DNA of 31,707 nt from DATKWV01 sp035529405 (GCA_035529405.1 DATKWV010000213.1:1-31707), one strand, 5' to 3'. Positions 15,718-24,912 are shown, numbered from the stretch's first letter. Notes: a model not told the origin generated them from the sequence alone. Made by a program: numbers and translations.

Positions 15718-17583
15718 ATGAAAGCAAACGATTTTGACTGCATTATCACGGGCGGCGGTCACGCCGGTGTTGAGGCTGCTTATGCGGCGGCGAGCATTGG
15801 CGCCCGGACGTGCCTTATAACCATAAGTAAAAGCACAATTGCACAGATGAGCTGCAACCCGGCGGTCGGCGGAATCGGCAAGGGCCAGATTGTGCGCGAG
15901 GTGGATGCGCTTGGGGGGTTAATGGGTCTGGCGATAGACTCGGCGGGTATTCAGTTCCGGATGCTGAACCGTTCCAAGGGTCCGGCGGTACAATCACCAC
16001 GAGCACAGGCCGACAGGCATAAATACGCACGGTGGATGCAGCAAAAGCTTTCGGAAACGCCGAACCTTACCATCGTGGAGGCAATAGTCACAGATATAGA
16101 GACAGAAGGTAACAGGGTCAGGGCGGTTCGGTGCAAAGACGGGAATGTGTATCGCGCACAATGTGTCGTAGTGACAACCGGGACGTTCCTTGGCGGGATA
16201 CTGTATATGGGCAACGAGGCTGTTCCGGGGGGCAGGATTGGTGAGCCTGCGAGCATGGAACTGTCGGGCAGTCTTCGGCGGCTGGGCCTGAGGCTGGGCC
16301 GAATGGCCACAGATACTACACCAAGGCTGGATGCCGGTACGTGCGACCTGGATAAACTGCAGGTGCAGCACGGTGAACAGCCGGCAGTGCCTTTTTCGTT
16401 TATGACCGACAAAATAGAGACCGCGCAGGTGCCCTGCTGGATTACGTACACAAATGAAAAGGTGCATAAGCTGCTTGCGGAAAACCTGCATCGCGCGGCG
16501 TTGTTTTCGGGCAGGATAACGGCTGCGGACCCGCGGTACTGTCCGAGCATAGAAAGCAAGGTGGTGCGATTTCCGGACAAGAAGCAGCACAGGATTTTCC
16601 TTGAGCCTGAAGAAGAGAGTATAAAGACGATTTATTGCAACGGGATTTTTACATCGATGCCGGCAGATGTTCAGGAGCAGATGCTCAAGGTCATACCGGG
16701 TACCGAGGGTGCGAGGGTGGTGCATTACTCATACGCAGTGGAATACGATTATTGTCCGCCGATACAGCTCGAAAACAGCCTGGAGACAAAAAAGATACGG
16801 GGACTTTTTCTGGCGGGGCAGATAAACGGTACAAGCGGGTACGAAGAGGCGGCTGGTCAGGGGATAATAGCGGGCATAAACGCTGCGAGGAAAGTACAGT
16901 CGGCTGAGCCGATTGTACTTGGCAGAGAGCAGGCGTATATAGGGGTAATGATAGACGATTTGCTCACGGGCGGTATCGCAGACAGTAAGGACGGGAAAGA
17001 GCGTCTGGGGACGCTTAACGAACCTTACCGGATGTTTACTTCTCGGGCGGAATACAGGCTTTTGCTTCGGGCGGATAACGCAGACAGGCGATTGACTCAG
17101 CTGGGCAGGTCGGTGGGCCTGGTAACGGCAGGCCGGTGGGAGAAATTCGAGAGAAAGCTGGCAGGGATAAACAGGCTGAAGGATTACCTTGAAAACAGCC
17201 GGATAAGGGGGCTTAGCCTGTGGCAGCAGCTTGGTGTGCCGGACAACGAGGCTTGCGATGAGATTTCACAGCGAGCCAGAGGCGTTTTATGCCAGTGGGG
17301 GTACGATGGTATGAGCCAGCAGATAGTGGAATCGGTGCGTATAGACGCGAAATACGCCGGTTATCTGGGCAGACAAGAGCGGCTGGCGGCAAATATGCAG
17401 GCGTTAGACAAGAAGAAGCTGCCGGAAGAGCTTGACTACACGAGGATTATACACCTTCGCGCAGAATCGAAGGAGAAGCTGTCGGCTTTCAGGCCCGGGA
17501 CTTTAGGCCAGGCAAGCCGTATCAGCGGTATTACGCCTGCTGATATAACGGTAATACAGATTCACCTTAAAAAATACTATTAA
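15718..17583 (+). CDS. mnmG: tRNA uridine-5-carboxymethylaminomethyl modification enzyme MnmG (GidA)
   Basis: With MnmE it installs the carboxymethylaminomethyl group on the wobble uridine of several tRNAs, using FAD and methylene-tetrahydrofolate. It is 621 residues, the usual length. The FAD-binding GGGHAGVEAAYAAA motif is at 12-25. Other signatures are SCNPAVGGIGKGQIVREVDALGG, the TGTFLGG segment, GLFLAGQINGTSGYEEAAGQG and FTSRAEYRLLLRADNAD. MnmE is not in this window. It follows acpS immediately. Confidence 0.97.
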   Translation: MKANDFDCIITGGGHAGVEAAYAAASIGARTCLITISKSTIAQMSCNPAVGGIGKGQIVREVDALGGLMGLAIDSAGIQFRMLNRSKGPAVQSPRAQADRHKYARWMQQKLSETPNLTIVEAIVTDIETEGNRVRAVRCKDGNVYRAQCVVVTTGTFLGGILYMGNEAVPGGRIGEPASMELSGSLRRLGLRLGRMATDTTPRLDAGTCDLDKLQVQHGEQPAVPFSFMTDKIETAQVPCWITYTNEKVHKLLAENLHRAALFSGRITAADPRYCPSIESKVVRFPDKKQHRIFLEPEEESIKTIYCNGIFTSMPADVQEQMLKVIPGTEGARVVHYSYAVEYDYCPPIQLENSLETKKIRGLFLAGQINGTSGYEEAAGQGIIAGINAARKVQSAEPIVLGREQAYIGVMIDDLLTGGIADSKDGKERLGTLNEPYRMFTSRAEYRLLLRADNADRRLTQLGRSVGLVTAGRWEKFERKLAGINRLKDYLENSRIRGLSLWQQLGVPDNEACDEISQRARGVLCQWGYDGMSQQIVESVRIDAKYAGYLGRQERLAANMQALDKKKLPEELDYTRIIHLRAESKEKLSAFRPGTLGQASRISGITPADITVIQIHLKKYY

Positions 17584-17674
17584 GGCGTTTGTCGGGGCAG
17601 GTTCTTTTACAAAGCAAGGTCAAAAAAACTCTTTACCAATAGGCGTACAGGCAATATATAAGATATACTAAGTA

Positions 17675-17703
17675 TCTCAAACTGAGCGATGGTCAGTTTG
17701 AGA
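17675..17703. promoter_or_regulatory. Perfect inverted repeat, possible operator or leader hairpin
   Basis: Eleven paired bases with a 7-nt loop. Half of it is repeated as a direct copy at 17834-17845, just before the activase ribosome binding site. This paired arrangement is more like binding sites for a regulator than a terminator, because no T-run follows. Confidence 0.45.
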
Positions 17704-17739
17704 ATGTAAAAAGCAAAACGCAAAAATCAAAACTGTGGA

Positions 17740-17756
17740 ATCCGCCTGCGGCGGAT
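17740..17756. repeat. ATCCGCC/GGCGGAT mini-hairpin
   Basis: A 7-bp stem with a 3-nt loop, flanked by A-rich sequence of the aaaagcaaaacgcaaaaatc type. It looks like a dispersed intergenic element, but only one copy is in the window. Confidence 0.4.
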
Positions 17757-17887
17757 GACTGATTTTACGAGGTTTTTTGTATTACAGAAGGTATTGTCAA
17801 ATATACGGTTATGTTAATTTTCAGTCGTTAGTCGGTCAGTTTGAGTAAGTATCTATCCATAGTTACTGGGACATCAGGAGGCAGAAT

Positions 17888-20800
17888 ATGGACAAGGGTA
17901 TGCAGGCTGATGTATCCGTACCGCATCGGGCGAAACAGTACGTTGCAGAACAGATTCGCGGTGCGCGTAAGTTGTACGTGGGCATAGACATAGGTTCAAC
18001 CAGCAGCGATGTTGTAGTGCTTGATAATACCAGCAGGATTATTTTCAGCGACTATAAATACATAGAAGGGGCGGCGGTAAAGACGGCCGGGAAGCAGTTA
18101 GAGGCCGTTCTGCGGGATTTCGGGGGCAATAATATCGCTGGTGCGGCAGTTACAGGGTCGGCGGGGCGGCTTTTTGCGGAGTTGCTGGGTCTGGCGTTTG
18201 TAAATGAGGTACCTGCCCAGGCGGCAGCCATATGTCATCTGTATAAAGACCTGCGGGAAGGGTCGATAATCGAGATGGGGGGGCAGGACAGCAAGCTGAT
18301 ATTCCTGTCAACCCAGCAGGGGAAGACGACGATGTCGGACTTTGCGCTGAGCTGGGGGTGTGCGGCAGGGACAGGGTCTTTTCTGGACCAGCAGGCTGAA
18401 AGACTGGGTATAAAGATAGAAGGGCAGTTTGGGGAACTTGCGCTTCAGAGCAAAAGCGTTCCGCGGATGGCCGGCAGGTGCGCGGTGTTCGCAAAGACGG
18501 ATATGATACATCTTCAGCAGCAGGCGACGCCCAACTGCGACATAATAGCGGGTTTATGCGTGGCGCTGGCGAGGAATCTGAAAAGCAGCCTCGGATGCGG
18601 GAGGGAATTTGTCAAACCGATAGTGTTTACGGGCGGAGTGGCGGCCAATGCGGGTGTTGTCAGGGCGATAAAAGAGGTGTTCGAACTTCAGGATGGTGAA
18701 CTGATTGTACCCAAGGAGCATTTTTTTACGGGTGCTATCGGGGCAGTATTGACGGCAAAAAGCAAGGGCCAGACGGGCAGCGTTGAGATAGACCTTAAGA
18801 AAATTGACAGCTATCTGGCGCAGGAAGGTACGGCGGTGGAAAAGGCAGCCAGGCGGCCGGCGCTGCGAAAACCAAGCCTGCCGGTACCTGAAAGCATAGT
18901 TTATGAGCACCTGCTGAGCGATGCGAGTGAGCCGATAAACGCGTACTTAGGCGTGGATGTAGGGTCGATAAGCACAAACGTGGTGGTGATGGACGAGGAA
19001 AAACGTGTACTTGCCAAGGAATACCTGATGACGGCTGGGCGGCCTTTAGAGGCGGTCCGAAAGGGTCTGAAGCTGGCGGGCGACAAGGTGAAGGGCAAAG
19101 TAAGGATTCTCGGAGCGGCCACGACGGGTTCGGGACGTTACCTGACGGGTGACTTCATAGGGGCCGACCTTGTGATAAACGAAATTACGGCACAGGCGGC
19201 GGGGACAACGATAGTAAATCCGAAGGTTGATACGATTTTTGAAATCGGCGGTCAGGACAGTAAATACATATCGCTTGAAAACGGGGTAATAACGGATTTC
19301 GAGATGAACCACGCGTGCGCGGCAGGTACGGGTTCATTTCTCGAAGAACAGGCACAGCGGCTGGGTATAAGCATCAACGAACAGTTCGCCGAGCTGGCTT
19401 TCAGAAGCGACAAACCAATAAAGCTGGGGGAGCGTTGTACGGTGTTCATGGAATCGGATATGGCAAGCTACCAGCAGCAAGGTGCCAAGACAGAAGAACT
19501 TGTGGCTGGTCTGAGTTATTCCATCGTGAACAACTATCTTAACCGCGTGGTGGGGCGCCGCAAAATAGGCAACAACATCTGTTTCCAGGGCGGGACGGCG
19601 TTCAACAAGGCGGTGTGGTCGGCGTTCGAGCAGGTTACGGGCAAAGTGGTGATGGTACCGGACCACCATGAGGTAACGGGCGCGCTGGGGGCGGCGTCGA
19701 TTGCGGCTGAATATATGAAAAAAGCGGCTGAGGATTCAGGACAGATTCCGGCAAGCAAATTCAGGGGTTTTGAGGAAATAGTGAATGTCAACTACAGCCA
19801 GGAATCGTTTGTGTGCGGACACTGTGCGAATCACTGCGAGATAAAGAAGGTTCAACTGCCGGGTTCAGAGCCGTTGTATTACGGCAGCCGGTGCGACAGA
19901 TACAACATCAAGAAAAGTAACCAAAAGCATAAGGGACCTGGGGCGTTCGAGTACCGCACAGAGATGCTGCTGAAATATGCGGGCATCGAAGACAGACAGA
20001 TGCTCGCAACGTCTTGCGAGAGGGTGGAAAAGGACAGGGACAAATTGCGCGCCGGTACGCGGACAAAGATAGGCATTCCGATGGCTTTGGCATACTGGCA
20101 GCTATTGCCGCTTTTTGCCAGATTTTTCAGGTCACTGGGTTTTGAGGTGGTTCTTTCGGGGCCAACCAGCAAGCAGGTGGTGCGCAGGGGAATAGAATTA
20201 GTGACTGCCCAGCCTTGCTTTCCGGTGAAGGTGGCGTACGGGCATATCGCGGAGCTGATTGCGAAAAAGGCGGATTACATTTTTCTTCCGAGCATAGTTT
20301 CGATGCGGTCGAATTATTCTCAAAGCAGAAAGAACCAGCTTTGTCCGTATGTGCAGTCACTTGTATATCAGGCCCAGCCGGCTTTTGCAAACAGGCTTGG
20401 TGAAACAGAAATACTTACGGCGGTGCTTCGGCTGGGCGAAGGGGACAGTCTTTTGCGCAAGAGTTTCGGTGAGCTGGGCAAAAAGCTGGGTTTTTCGCGG
20501 CGCGTGATTGGCAGGTCAATCGATGAAGCACTGGAGGCGCAGTCGGGTTTTGAACAGTCATTGGTAAACAAAGGCGCAGAGTACCTTAAACAGGCGGGGC
20601 CGGATGAAAAAATTGCGGTACTGATTTCACGGCCATACAACGGCTGTGACGAGGGTATGAACCTTCAACTGCCGAAAAAACTTGCAGAACTGGGCGTTAA
20701 GGTAATGCCGATGGATATGCTGGACTTAGACAGCGCACCACTGAGCGAGGAATCACTGCACAAGAGCGCATACTGGGTTTACGGGCAGAAGATATTACGG

Positions 20801-22303
20801 GCAGCGGAGATAATTAAGAGAGACGCGCGTCTTTATGCGATATATCTGTCGAATTTTGCGTGCGGGCCGGACTCGTTTCTGATGACGTTCTTCAAGGAAA
20901 TAATGGGTCACAAGCCGTGCCTGCAGCTGGAACTGGATGAGCATTCGGCAGACGCGGGTGTGATAACACGTCTTGAAGCGTTTCTTGACAGTCTGAAAAA
21001 CTACCACCCCGAACGCCAGCAGCCGGTGTGCGAAAAGGTAGAACGAGTAAAAAGCATCGGCAGCGAGCGCAAGCTGTATGTTCCTTATATGAGCGACTGC
21101 TCTTACGGCCTGGCGAGCTGTTTGAAGGCTTACGGTCAGCCTGCAGAGGTGATGCCGATATGTGATGAGGCGGGTTTGCTGCGAGGCAGGGCGTTTACGA
21201 CGGGCAAGGAGTGCCTTCCGCTTGTGACAACAGCAGGGGAGATGCTGAAAGTAATGGAAAGCGAAGGCAACGCAGGCCATAAGGTGGCTTTCCTTATGCC
21301 GGGGGCATCGGGGCCTTGCAGGTTCGGGATGTATAACTGTATGCACAAGCTGATATTGCGGTATGCCGGGGCAGGAAATGCCGCTGTGATAGCTCCAAAT
21401 CAGGACAGCGGTTTTTACAGCGAGATGGCCGCAAGCGTCAGCAGGTCGGCAGCGCGAGGTTTTATGAAAGACGCCTGGACAGCCCTGGTGGGGCTGGATT
21501 TGCTGGGGAAATTAGTGCTTCGGATTCGGCCATTTGCGAAAGACCGGCAAAGCGCACAGCTTGTTTATGACTGGTCGGTCAGGCAGTGGCTTAGCGCAGT
21601 GGAACAGCGCAAAAGCCTGTGGCGAATGCGCAAGCTAATGGGGATTATCGCGCATGAATTTGGGGCGGTGGAATTAGACAACCAGAGCCAAAAGGCGCGG
21701 ATAGGCATAGTGGGTGAAATCTACGTTCGGAACCATCCGTTTGCCAATATGAACGTGGTCAGGAAGTTAGAGAATCTGGGAGCGGTATGCGACCTGGCGT
21801 CTCTTGCGGAGTGGATATACTATACCAATTTTACGCGTAAGCAAACAGCGCGGCGCGGCGGACAGATGCGAAATCTGCTTACCAACATTGTTCAGAACAT
21901 ATGCCAGCACCGCGTTGAGCGGATTCTTGCAGAGCCCCTGGAGGAAAGGTTCGGCAAGCTGGCCGAAGAGCCGGTGGAAGAGATAATCAAACTGGCGCGG
22001 CCTTATATGCATTATTCTCTGGAGGGTGAAGCGATACTGACGATAGGCAAAACAATCGAATACTATCATCAGGGTTTCGGGGGTGTAGTGAACGTAATGC
22101 CGTTCAGCTGTATGCCGTCGATAGTTGTCAGCAGCCAAACGACACGGGTAAGCGCCGACTGTGAGCATATGCCGATACTTGATTTAAGCTTCGACGGGCA
22201 GGAAGACCTGACATACACTACGCGGCTGGAGGCGTTCGTGGAGCAGGTGCAGCAGAGGCAGGGGAGCCTGTCAAGCGCGGCGGAACTGCTGAGGGTACGT
22301 TAA
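17888..22303 (+). CDS. Fused acyl-CoA dehydratase activase with two ATPase domains and HgdB-like C-terminus
   Basis: A 1471-residue relative of the 2-hydroxyacyl-CoA dehydratase/benzoyl-CoA reductase activators (BadFG/HgdC), which use ATP and an Fe-S cluster to inject an electron into a partner enzyme. ATPase domain 1 (about 28-290) has YVGIDIGSTSSDVVV, GGQDSK, and cysteines C158 (SWGCAAGTGSF) and C198 (AGRCAVF). Domain 2 (about 352-610) has LGVDVGSISTNVVV, GGQDSKY, C477 (HACAAGTGSF) and C517 (GERCTVF). So both halves keep the cluster cysteines. A C-G-H-C-x3-C motif follows (643-650), then a DUF2229-like region and a C-terminal part resembling the dehydratase D-component. The ATG follows CAGGAGG. 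Proteins of this architecture are widespread in anaerobes, but their physiological substrate is mostly unknown. No separate dehydratase genes lie beside it. Confidence 0.9.
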   Translation: MDKGMQADVSVPHRAKQYVAEQIRGARKLYVGIDIGSTSSDVVVLDNTSRIIFSDYKYIEGAAVKTAGKQLEAVLRDFGGNNIAGAAVTGSAGRLFAELLGLAFVNEVPAQAAAICHLYKDLREGSIIEMGGQDSKLIFLSTQQGKTTMSDFALSWGCAAGTGSFLDQQAERLGIKIEGQFGELALQSKSVPRMAGRCAVFAKTDMIHLQQQATPNCDIIAGLCVALARNLKSSLGCGREFVKPIVFTGGVAANAGVVRAIKEVFELQDGELIVPKEHFFTGAIGAVLTAKSKGQTGSVEIDLKKIDSYLAQEGTAVEKAARRPALRKPSLPVPESIVYEHLLSDASEPINAYLGVDVGSISTNVVVMDEEKRVLAKEYLMTAGRPLEAVRKGLKLAGDKVKGKVRILGAATTGSGRYLTGDFIGADLVINEITAQAAGTTIVNPKVDTIFEIGGQDSKYISLENGVITDFEMNHACAAGTGSFLEEQAQRLGISINEQFAELAFRSDKPIKLGERCTVFMESDMASYQQQGAKTEELVAGLSYSIVNNYLNRVVGRRKIGNNICFQGGTAFNKAVWSAFEQVTGKVVMVPDHHEVTGALGAASIAAEYMKKAAEDSGQIPASKFRGFEEIVNVNYSQESFVCGHCANHCEIKKVQLPGSEPLYYGSRCDRYNIKKSNQKHKGPGAFEYRTEMLLKYAGIEDRQMLATSCERVEKDRDKLRAGTRTKIGIPMALAYWQLLPLFARFFRSLGFEVVLSGPTSKQVVRRGIELVTAQPCFPVKVAYGHIAELIAKKADYIFLPSIVSMRSNYSQSRKNQLCPYVQSLVYQAQPAFANRLGETEILTAVLRLGEGDSLLRKSFGELGKKLGFSRRVIGRSIDEALEAQSGFEQSLVNKGAEYLKQAGPDEKIAVLISRPYNGCDEGMNLQLPKKLAELGVKVMPMDMLDLDSAPLSEESLHKSAYWVYGQKILRAAEIIKRDARLYAIYLSNFACGPDSFLMTFFKEIMGHKPCLQLELDEHSADAGVITRLEAFLDSLKNYHPERQQPVCEKVERVKSIGSERKLYVPYMSDCSYGLASCLKAYGQPAEVMPICDEAGLLRGRAFTTGKECLPLVTTAGEMLKVMESEGNAGHKVAFLMPGASGPCRFGMYNCMHKLILRYAGAGNAAVIAPNQDSGFYSEMAASVSRSAARGFMKDAWTALVGLDLLGKLVLRIRPFAKDRQSAQLVYDWSVRQWLSAVEQRKSLWRMRKLMGIIAHEFGAVELDNQSQKARIGIVGEIYVRNHPFANMNVVRKLENLGAVCDLASLAEWIYYTNFTRKQTARRGGQMRNLLTNIVQNICQHRVERILAEPLEERFGKLAEEPVEEIIKLARPYMHYSLEGEAILTIGKTIEYYHQGFGGVVNVMPFSCMPSIVVSSQTTRVSADCEHMPILDLSFDGQEDLTYTTRLEAFVEQVQQRQGSLSSAAELLRVR

Positions 22304-22323
22304 GAGCCGGGGTCAGGGGCTTT

Positions 22324-22509
22324 GTGAGGATTTGGTCTTGTAGTCCGGCAGCGGCGGCCATTAGAATAGTTATCGCAGGCATCCGTCAGGCGGTACAACA
22401 GCACAAAGCAGCCGGGGATATTGGCGACAAAGAAAAACAGTTATTAGAAGGCTTACTGACCCAGCGTGAAAACATCCGGCGAACAGCAGAGGATAAACAA
22501 TTGTTTTAA
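22324..22509 (+). CDS. Small hypothetical ORF (doubtful)
   Basis: A 61-codon frame starting with GTG between the activase and the DUF3800 gene, with no clear ribosome binding site. Its second half is a charged helix (KQLLEGLLTQRENIRRTAEDKQLF). It is not recognised as any family. It may be non-coding or a remnant. Confidence 0.25.
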   Translation: MRIWSCSPAAAAIRIVIAGIRQAVQQHKAAGDIGDKEKQLLEGLLTQRENIRRTAEDKQLF

Positions 22510-22527
22510 CAGTTGTGAGGAAAAACA

Positions 22528-23241
22528 ATGAGTCAATCATATAACATATATTGCGATGAGTCATGTCATCTTGAAAACGATGGTCAGAAAGTAATGGTAT
22601 TGGGAGCTGTCTGGTGTCCTAAAAACCTCAGCAAGAGTATTTCACAAGATTTGCATAAAGTTAAACAGAAACACGGACTCGACCGGAAATTTGAAGTTAA
22701 GTGGAAAAAGGTTGGTGACAAAAAGATTGAGTTATACAAAGACTTTGTGAACTACTTTTTTGATAACAATGATTTGCACTTTCGATGCTGGATAGCAGAA
22801 AAACAAGGGCTTGACCATTCGAGATTTGCCGGGCAAGACCATGATGTCTGGTACTATAAAATGTATTTTGGGATGTTGAAGGTTATCTTCTCACCTCAGG
22901 GCGAGTATTTTATTTATCTGGATATTAAAGACCATTGGGGCGGAAGGAAAGTCAAAAAACTTCATGACGTGATTTGTAACAGTATGTATGATTTTAATCG
23001 CAATATTGTTAAACATATTCAGATTATGCATTCCTACGAATCAGAGTTGTTGCAGTTAGCAGACCTGTTAATAGGTGCAGTTTCTTATGTAAATAGAAAT
23101 CAAAGCGGGAATAAAGGCAAGGAGGAGTTGATTAAAATAATAAAAACTCGATCAAACTATAACCTGACCACAAAAACGCTTTTCAAAGAAGACAAGTTCA
23201 ATATTTTTCGTTGGACACCACAGGAGGAAAACGATGTGTAA
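22528..23241 (+). CDS. DUF3800-domain protein (RNase H-like fold)
   Basis: A 237-residue protein of the DUF3800 family, judged by the N-terminal YCDES motif (D10-E11-S12), a central acidic strand YLDIKDH (D132, D135) and the C-terminal LLQLADLLIGAV motif (D179). These acidic positions suggest a metal-dependent RNase H-like nuclease; its substrate is unknown. GAGG precedes the ATG by 7 nt. Its stop overlaps the start of the next gene by 8 bp, so the two are translationally linked. The sequence is visibly AT-richer than the flanking genes and uses A/T-ending codons more, consistent with horizontal transfer. DUF3800 proteins are often carried on mobile or accessory loci. Confidence 0.85.
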   Translation: MSQSYNIYCDESCHLENDGQKVMVLGAVWCPKNLSKSISQDLHKVKQKHGLDRKFEVKWKKVGDKKIELYKDFVNYFFDNNDLHFRCWIAEKQGLDHSRFAGQDHDVWYYKMYFGMLKVIFSPQGEYFIYLDIKDHWGGRKVKKLHDVICNSMYDFNRNIVKHIQIMHSYESELLQLADLLIGAVSYVNRNQSGNKGKEELIKIIKTRSNYNLTTKTLFKEDKFNIFRWTPQEENDV

Positions 23242-23713
23242 TTTTCCGGAGTGGTTGCCCCAGATGGTGTCCGTCAGTCCATGGACTCAGGATACATTTG
23301 ATATGCTTTACAAAATCTTTGAGGTGGATTTTAAGAATAAGCCTTTGAAATATAAAGGTTATACGGTCTGGTTTTTCCCGGAAATGCTGGATGGCAAGGA
23401 ACTGATATTCTGGCATTTGACTCACAGGGAAGATGAAGAAACGAAGAAATACCATCCGGATTTAAGAAGGTCGGAACGATTGCCCTGGGCAAGGCCGTTG
23501 ATTGAATATCCCGATGACGGTGATGTTTTGGCCTGGGACTTTAAGGAACATGACGGTAAAATTGTTACTTATGTTCGGCTAAAGGAGCATGATTATTTGG
23601 TTCTTATGAAAAAGTATAAAGATGGCCAAAGACGATTGATAACTTCTTACTATATTGACTATGAACACAAAAGAAAAACCTTGGATAAAAAGTACAAAGG
23701 AAGGATTTGCTAA
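23234..23713 (+). CDS. Small BECR-type RNase-like protein paired with DUF3800
   Basis: A 159-residue protein overlapping the DUF3800 gene by 8 bp. I recognise a pattern like the phage/plasmid BECR-fold (barnase-EndoU-colicin-RelE) RNase families: WHLTHRE (60-66), an RRSERLPWARPLIE segment (78-91), a central strand VTYVRLKEHDYLVLMKK (111-127) and the ending RLITSYYIDYEHKRKTLDKKY. Histidines H61 and H64 and several arginines could be catalytic. This assignment is by memory of family patterns and is not certain. There is no signal peptide. GAGGAAAACG precedes the ATG. It could be a toxin-like ribonuclease whose partner is the DUF3800 protein. Confidence 0.6.
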   Translation: MCNFPEWLPQMVSVSPWTQDTFDMLYKIFEVDFKNKPLKYKGYTVWFFPEMLDGKELIFWHLTHREDEETKKYHPDLRRSERLPWARPLIEYPDDGDVLAWDFKEHDGKIVTYVRLKEHDYLVLMKKYKDGQRRLITSYYIDYEHKRKTLDKKYKGRIC

Positions 23714-23722
23714 AATAATAAA

Positions 23723-23743
23723 AGCCAACGACAAGCGTTGGCT
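23723..23743 (+). terminator. Possible terminator hairpin after the DUF3800 pair
   Basis: AGCCAACG (23723-23730) and CGTTGGCT (23736-23743) form a perfect 8-bp stem with a 5-nt loop, 10 bp after the stop. An A-rich tract precedes it and a moderately T-rich CAATTCCTTCT follows, so termination on the plus strand is plausible but weak. Confidence 0.45.
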
Positions 23744-23843
23744 CAATTCCTTCTACACATGGTAAATGAACTATTACTAATATCGTATATATTGGGCTAA
23801 AGTTCAAGAAAAATTTGGCTTTTATAAAACAAAATTTGATTTA

Positions 23844-23872
23844 TTGACATAAGTTATTGATTGGCGTATAGT
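23844..23872 (+). promoter_or_regulatory. Sigma70-type promoter for the pcm operon
   Basis: A perfect TTGACA (23844-23849), 17-bp spacer and TATAGT (23867-23872), with a predicted leader of about 110 nt to the ATG at 23992. Confidence 0.7.
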
Positions 23873-23991
23873 TATAACCTGGCTCAAGGGAAGCTATGGC
23901 AGATATTTTATTATATTGGCGAGATTATAAAAAGAGCTGGACAGAACAGCTAACGTGTCGGTATTAAATCAGCAGGAAGGGGCGCGGGCAA

Positions 23992-24912
23992 ATGACATCA
24001 GACTATACATACAAAATCACAGGGGTGGGGCTTCTGTCAGTATTTATGCTGGTGTGCGGGTTCTTACCGTTAGATTGTTCAAGAAGGAGTGCTGGTGTTT
24101 TCGGGTCCGAACAGGGCCGGGCCGATGCAAACGAATCGCCCCCGGATGTGAATTGTCCGGTGCAACAGCAGGAAAAGAAGGATTCGGAGAAGAAAAAAAT
24201 TCCGCGGCCGACGCATACACACGCAGCGTTTCAGGAATATGTCAGGGAACGGGCTGATATGGTGAATGAGCAGATAAAGGCCCGCGGTATAAAACAATTG
24301 CCTGTGCTGGATGCTCTTTACGCGGTGCCTCGACATGCTTTTGTTCGGCAGCGCGACCTTCGGAGGGCATACAGCGACCAGCCGGTTCCAATAGGTATGG
24401 GGCAAACGATAAGCCAGCCGTACATAGTGGGGTATATGACCGAGGCTTTGAAGCTGAACATAAAAAGCAAGGTTCTGGAGATAGGGACGGGTTCGGGGTA
24501 TCAGGCGGCGGTTTGCGCAGAAATAGCCGGTGAGGTTTATACGGTGGAGATTATCGAGGAGCTGGCTGCAGCGGCGGGGCAGCGGCTGGCGGAACTGGGG
24601 TACGGGAACGTATTCGTAAAAGCAGGTGACGGGTACTTGGGGTGGGCCCAGAACGGTCCTTACGATGCGATAATAGTAACGTGCGCGGCGGGATTTATTC
24701 CGCCGGCGTTAATCGAGCAGGTGAAAGTCGGCGGTAAAATAATCGCGCCGCTGGGCAGCGCTTTCGGGGTGCAGACGCTGGTGTTAATAAGCAAGGACAG
24801 GGAAGGGCGTCTTCAAAGCAAACGGCTTCTTCCTGTACGGTTTGTTCCCATGGTGGGGCAAATACGAAAAGAACGCAGCGGGGGAGACAATTCGAGCAAA
24901 GAGCAAAAATGA
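23992..24912 (+). CDS. pcm: Protein-L-isoaspartate O-methyltransferase with N-terminal export/anchor segment
   Basis: Repairs damaged proteins by SAM-dependent methylation of isoaspartyl residues. The 306-residue chain has a hydrophobic N-terminal segment (GVGLLSVFMLVCGFLPL, 11-27) and a linker rich in Q, K and E, which bacterial cytosolic Pcm lacks. The catalytic part starts near 78 and carries the family motifs GMGQTISQPYIVGYM (135-149) and the SAM-binding VLEIGTGSGYQAAV (161-174). GAAGGGG precedes the ATG. The stop overlaps the start of the next gene as ATGA, so the two are co-translated. The anchor suggests action on periplasmic or envelope proteins. That would need SAM on the same side, which is unexplained. 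Confidence 0.9.
   Translation: MTSDYTYKITGVGLLSVFMLVCGFLPLDCSRRSAGVFGSEQGRADANESPPDVNCPVQQQEKKDSEKKKIPRPTHTHAAFQEYVRERADMVNEQIKARGIKQLPVLDALYAVPRHAFVRQRDLRRAYSDQPVPIGMGQTISQPYIVGYMTEALKLNIKSKVLEIGTGSGYQAAVCAEIAGEVYTVEIIEELAAAAGQRLAELGYGNVFVKAGDGYLGWAQNGPYDAIIVTCAAGFIPPALIEQVKVGGKIIAPLGSAFGVQTLVLISKDREGRLQSKRLLPVRFVPMVGQIRKERSGGDNSSKEQK

Larger units (their letters stand above)
17584..17887. other. Intergenic region upstream of the CoA-dehydratase activase, with repeated motifs
   Basis: These 304 bp hold no gene. An 11-bp perfect inverted repeat TCTCAAACTGA (17675-17685) / TCAGTTTGAGA (17693-17703) has a 7-nt loop. GGTCAGTTTGAG (17691-17702) recurs at 17834-17845, and TAAGTATCT (17669-17677) recurs at 17846-17854. 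A weak promoter (TTTACC, 17-bp spacer, TATATA) would start transcription close to the hairpin. A separate ATCCGCC-TGC-GGCGGAT hairpin is at 17740-17756. Confidence 0.55.

Noticed and set aside
22324..22509. Antitoxin-like gene for the DUF3800 pair
   Set aside because: No ribosome binding site and no recognisable antitoxin fold; kept only as a doubtful ORF.
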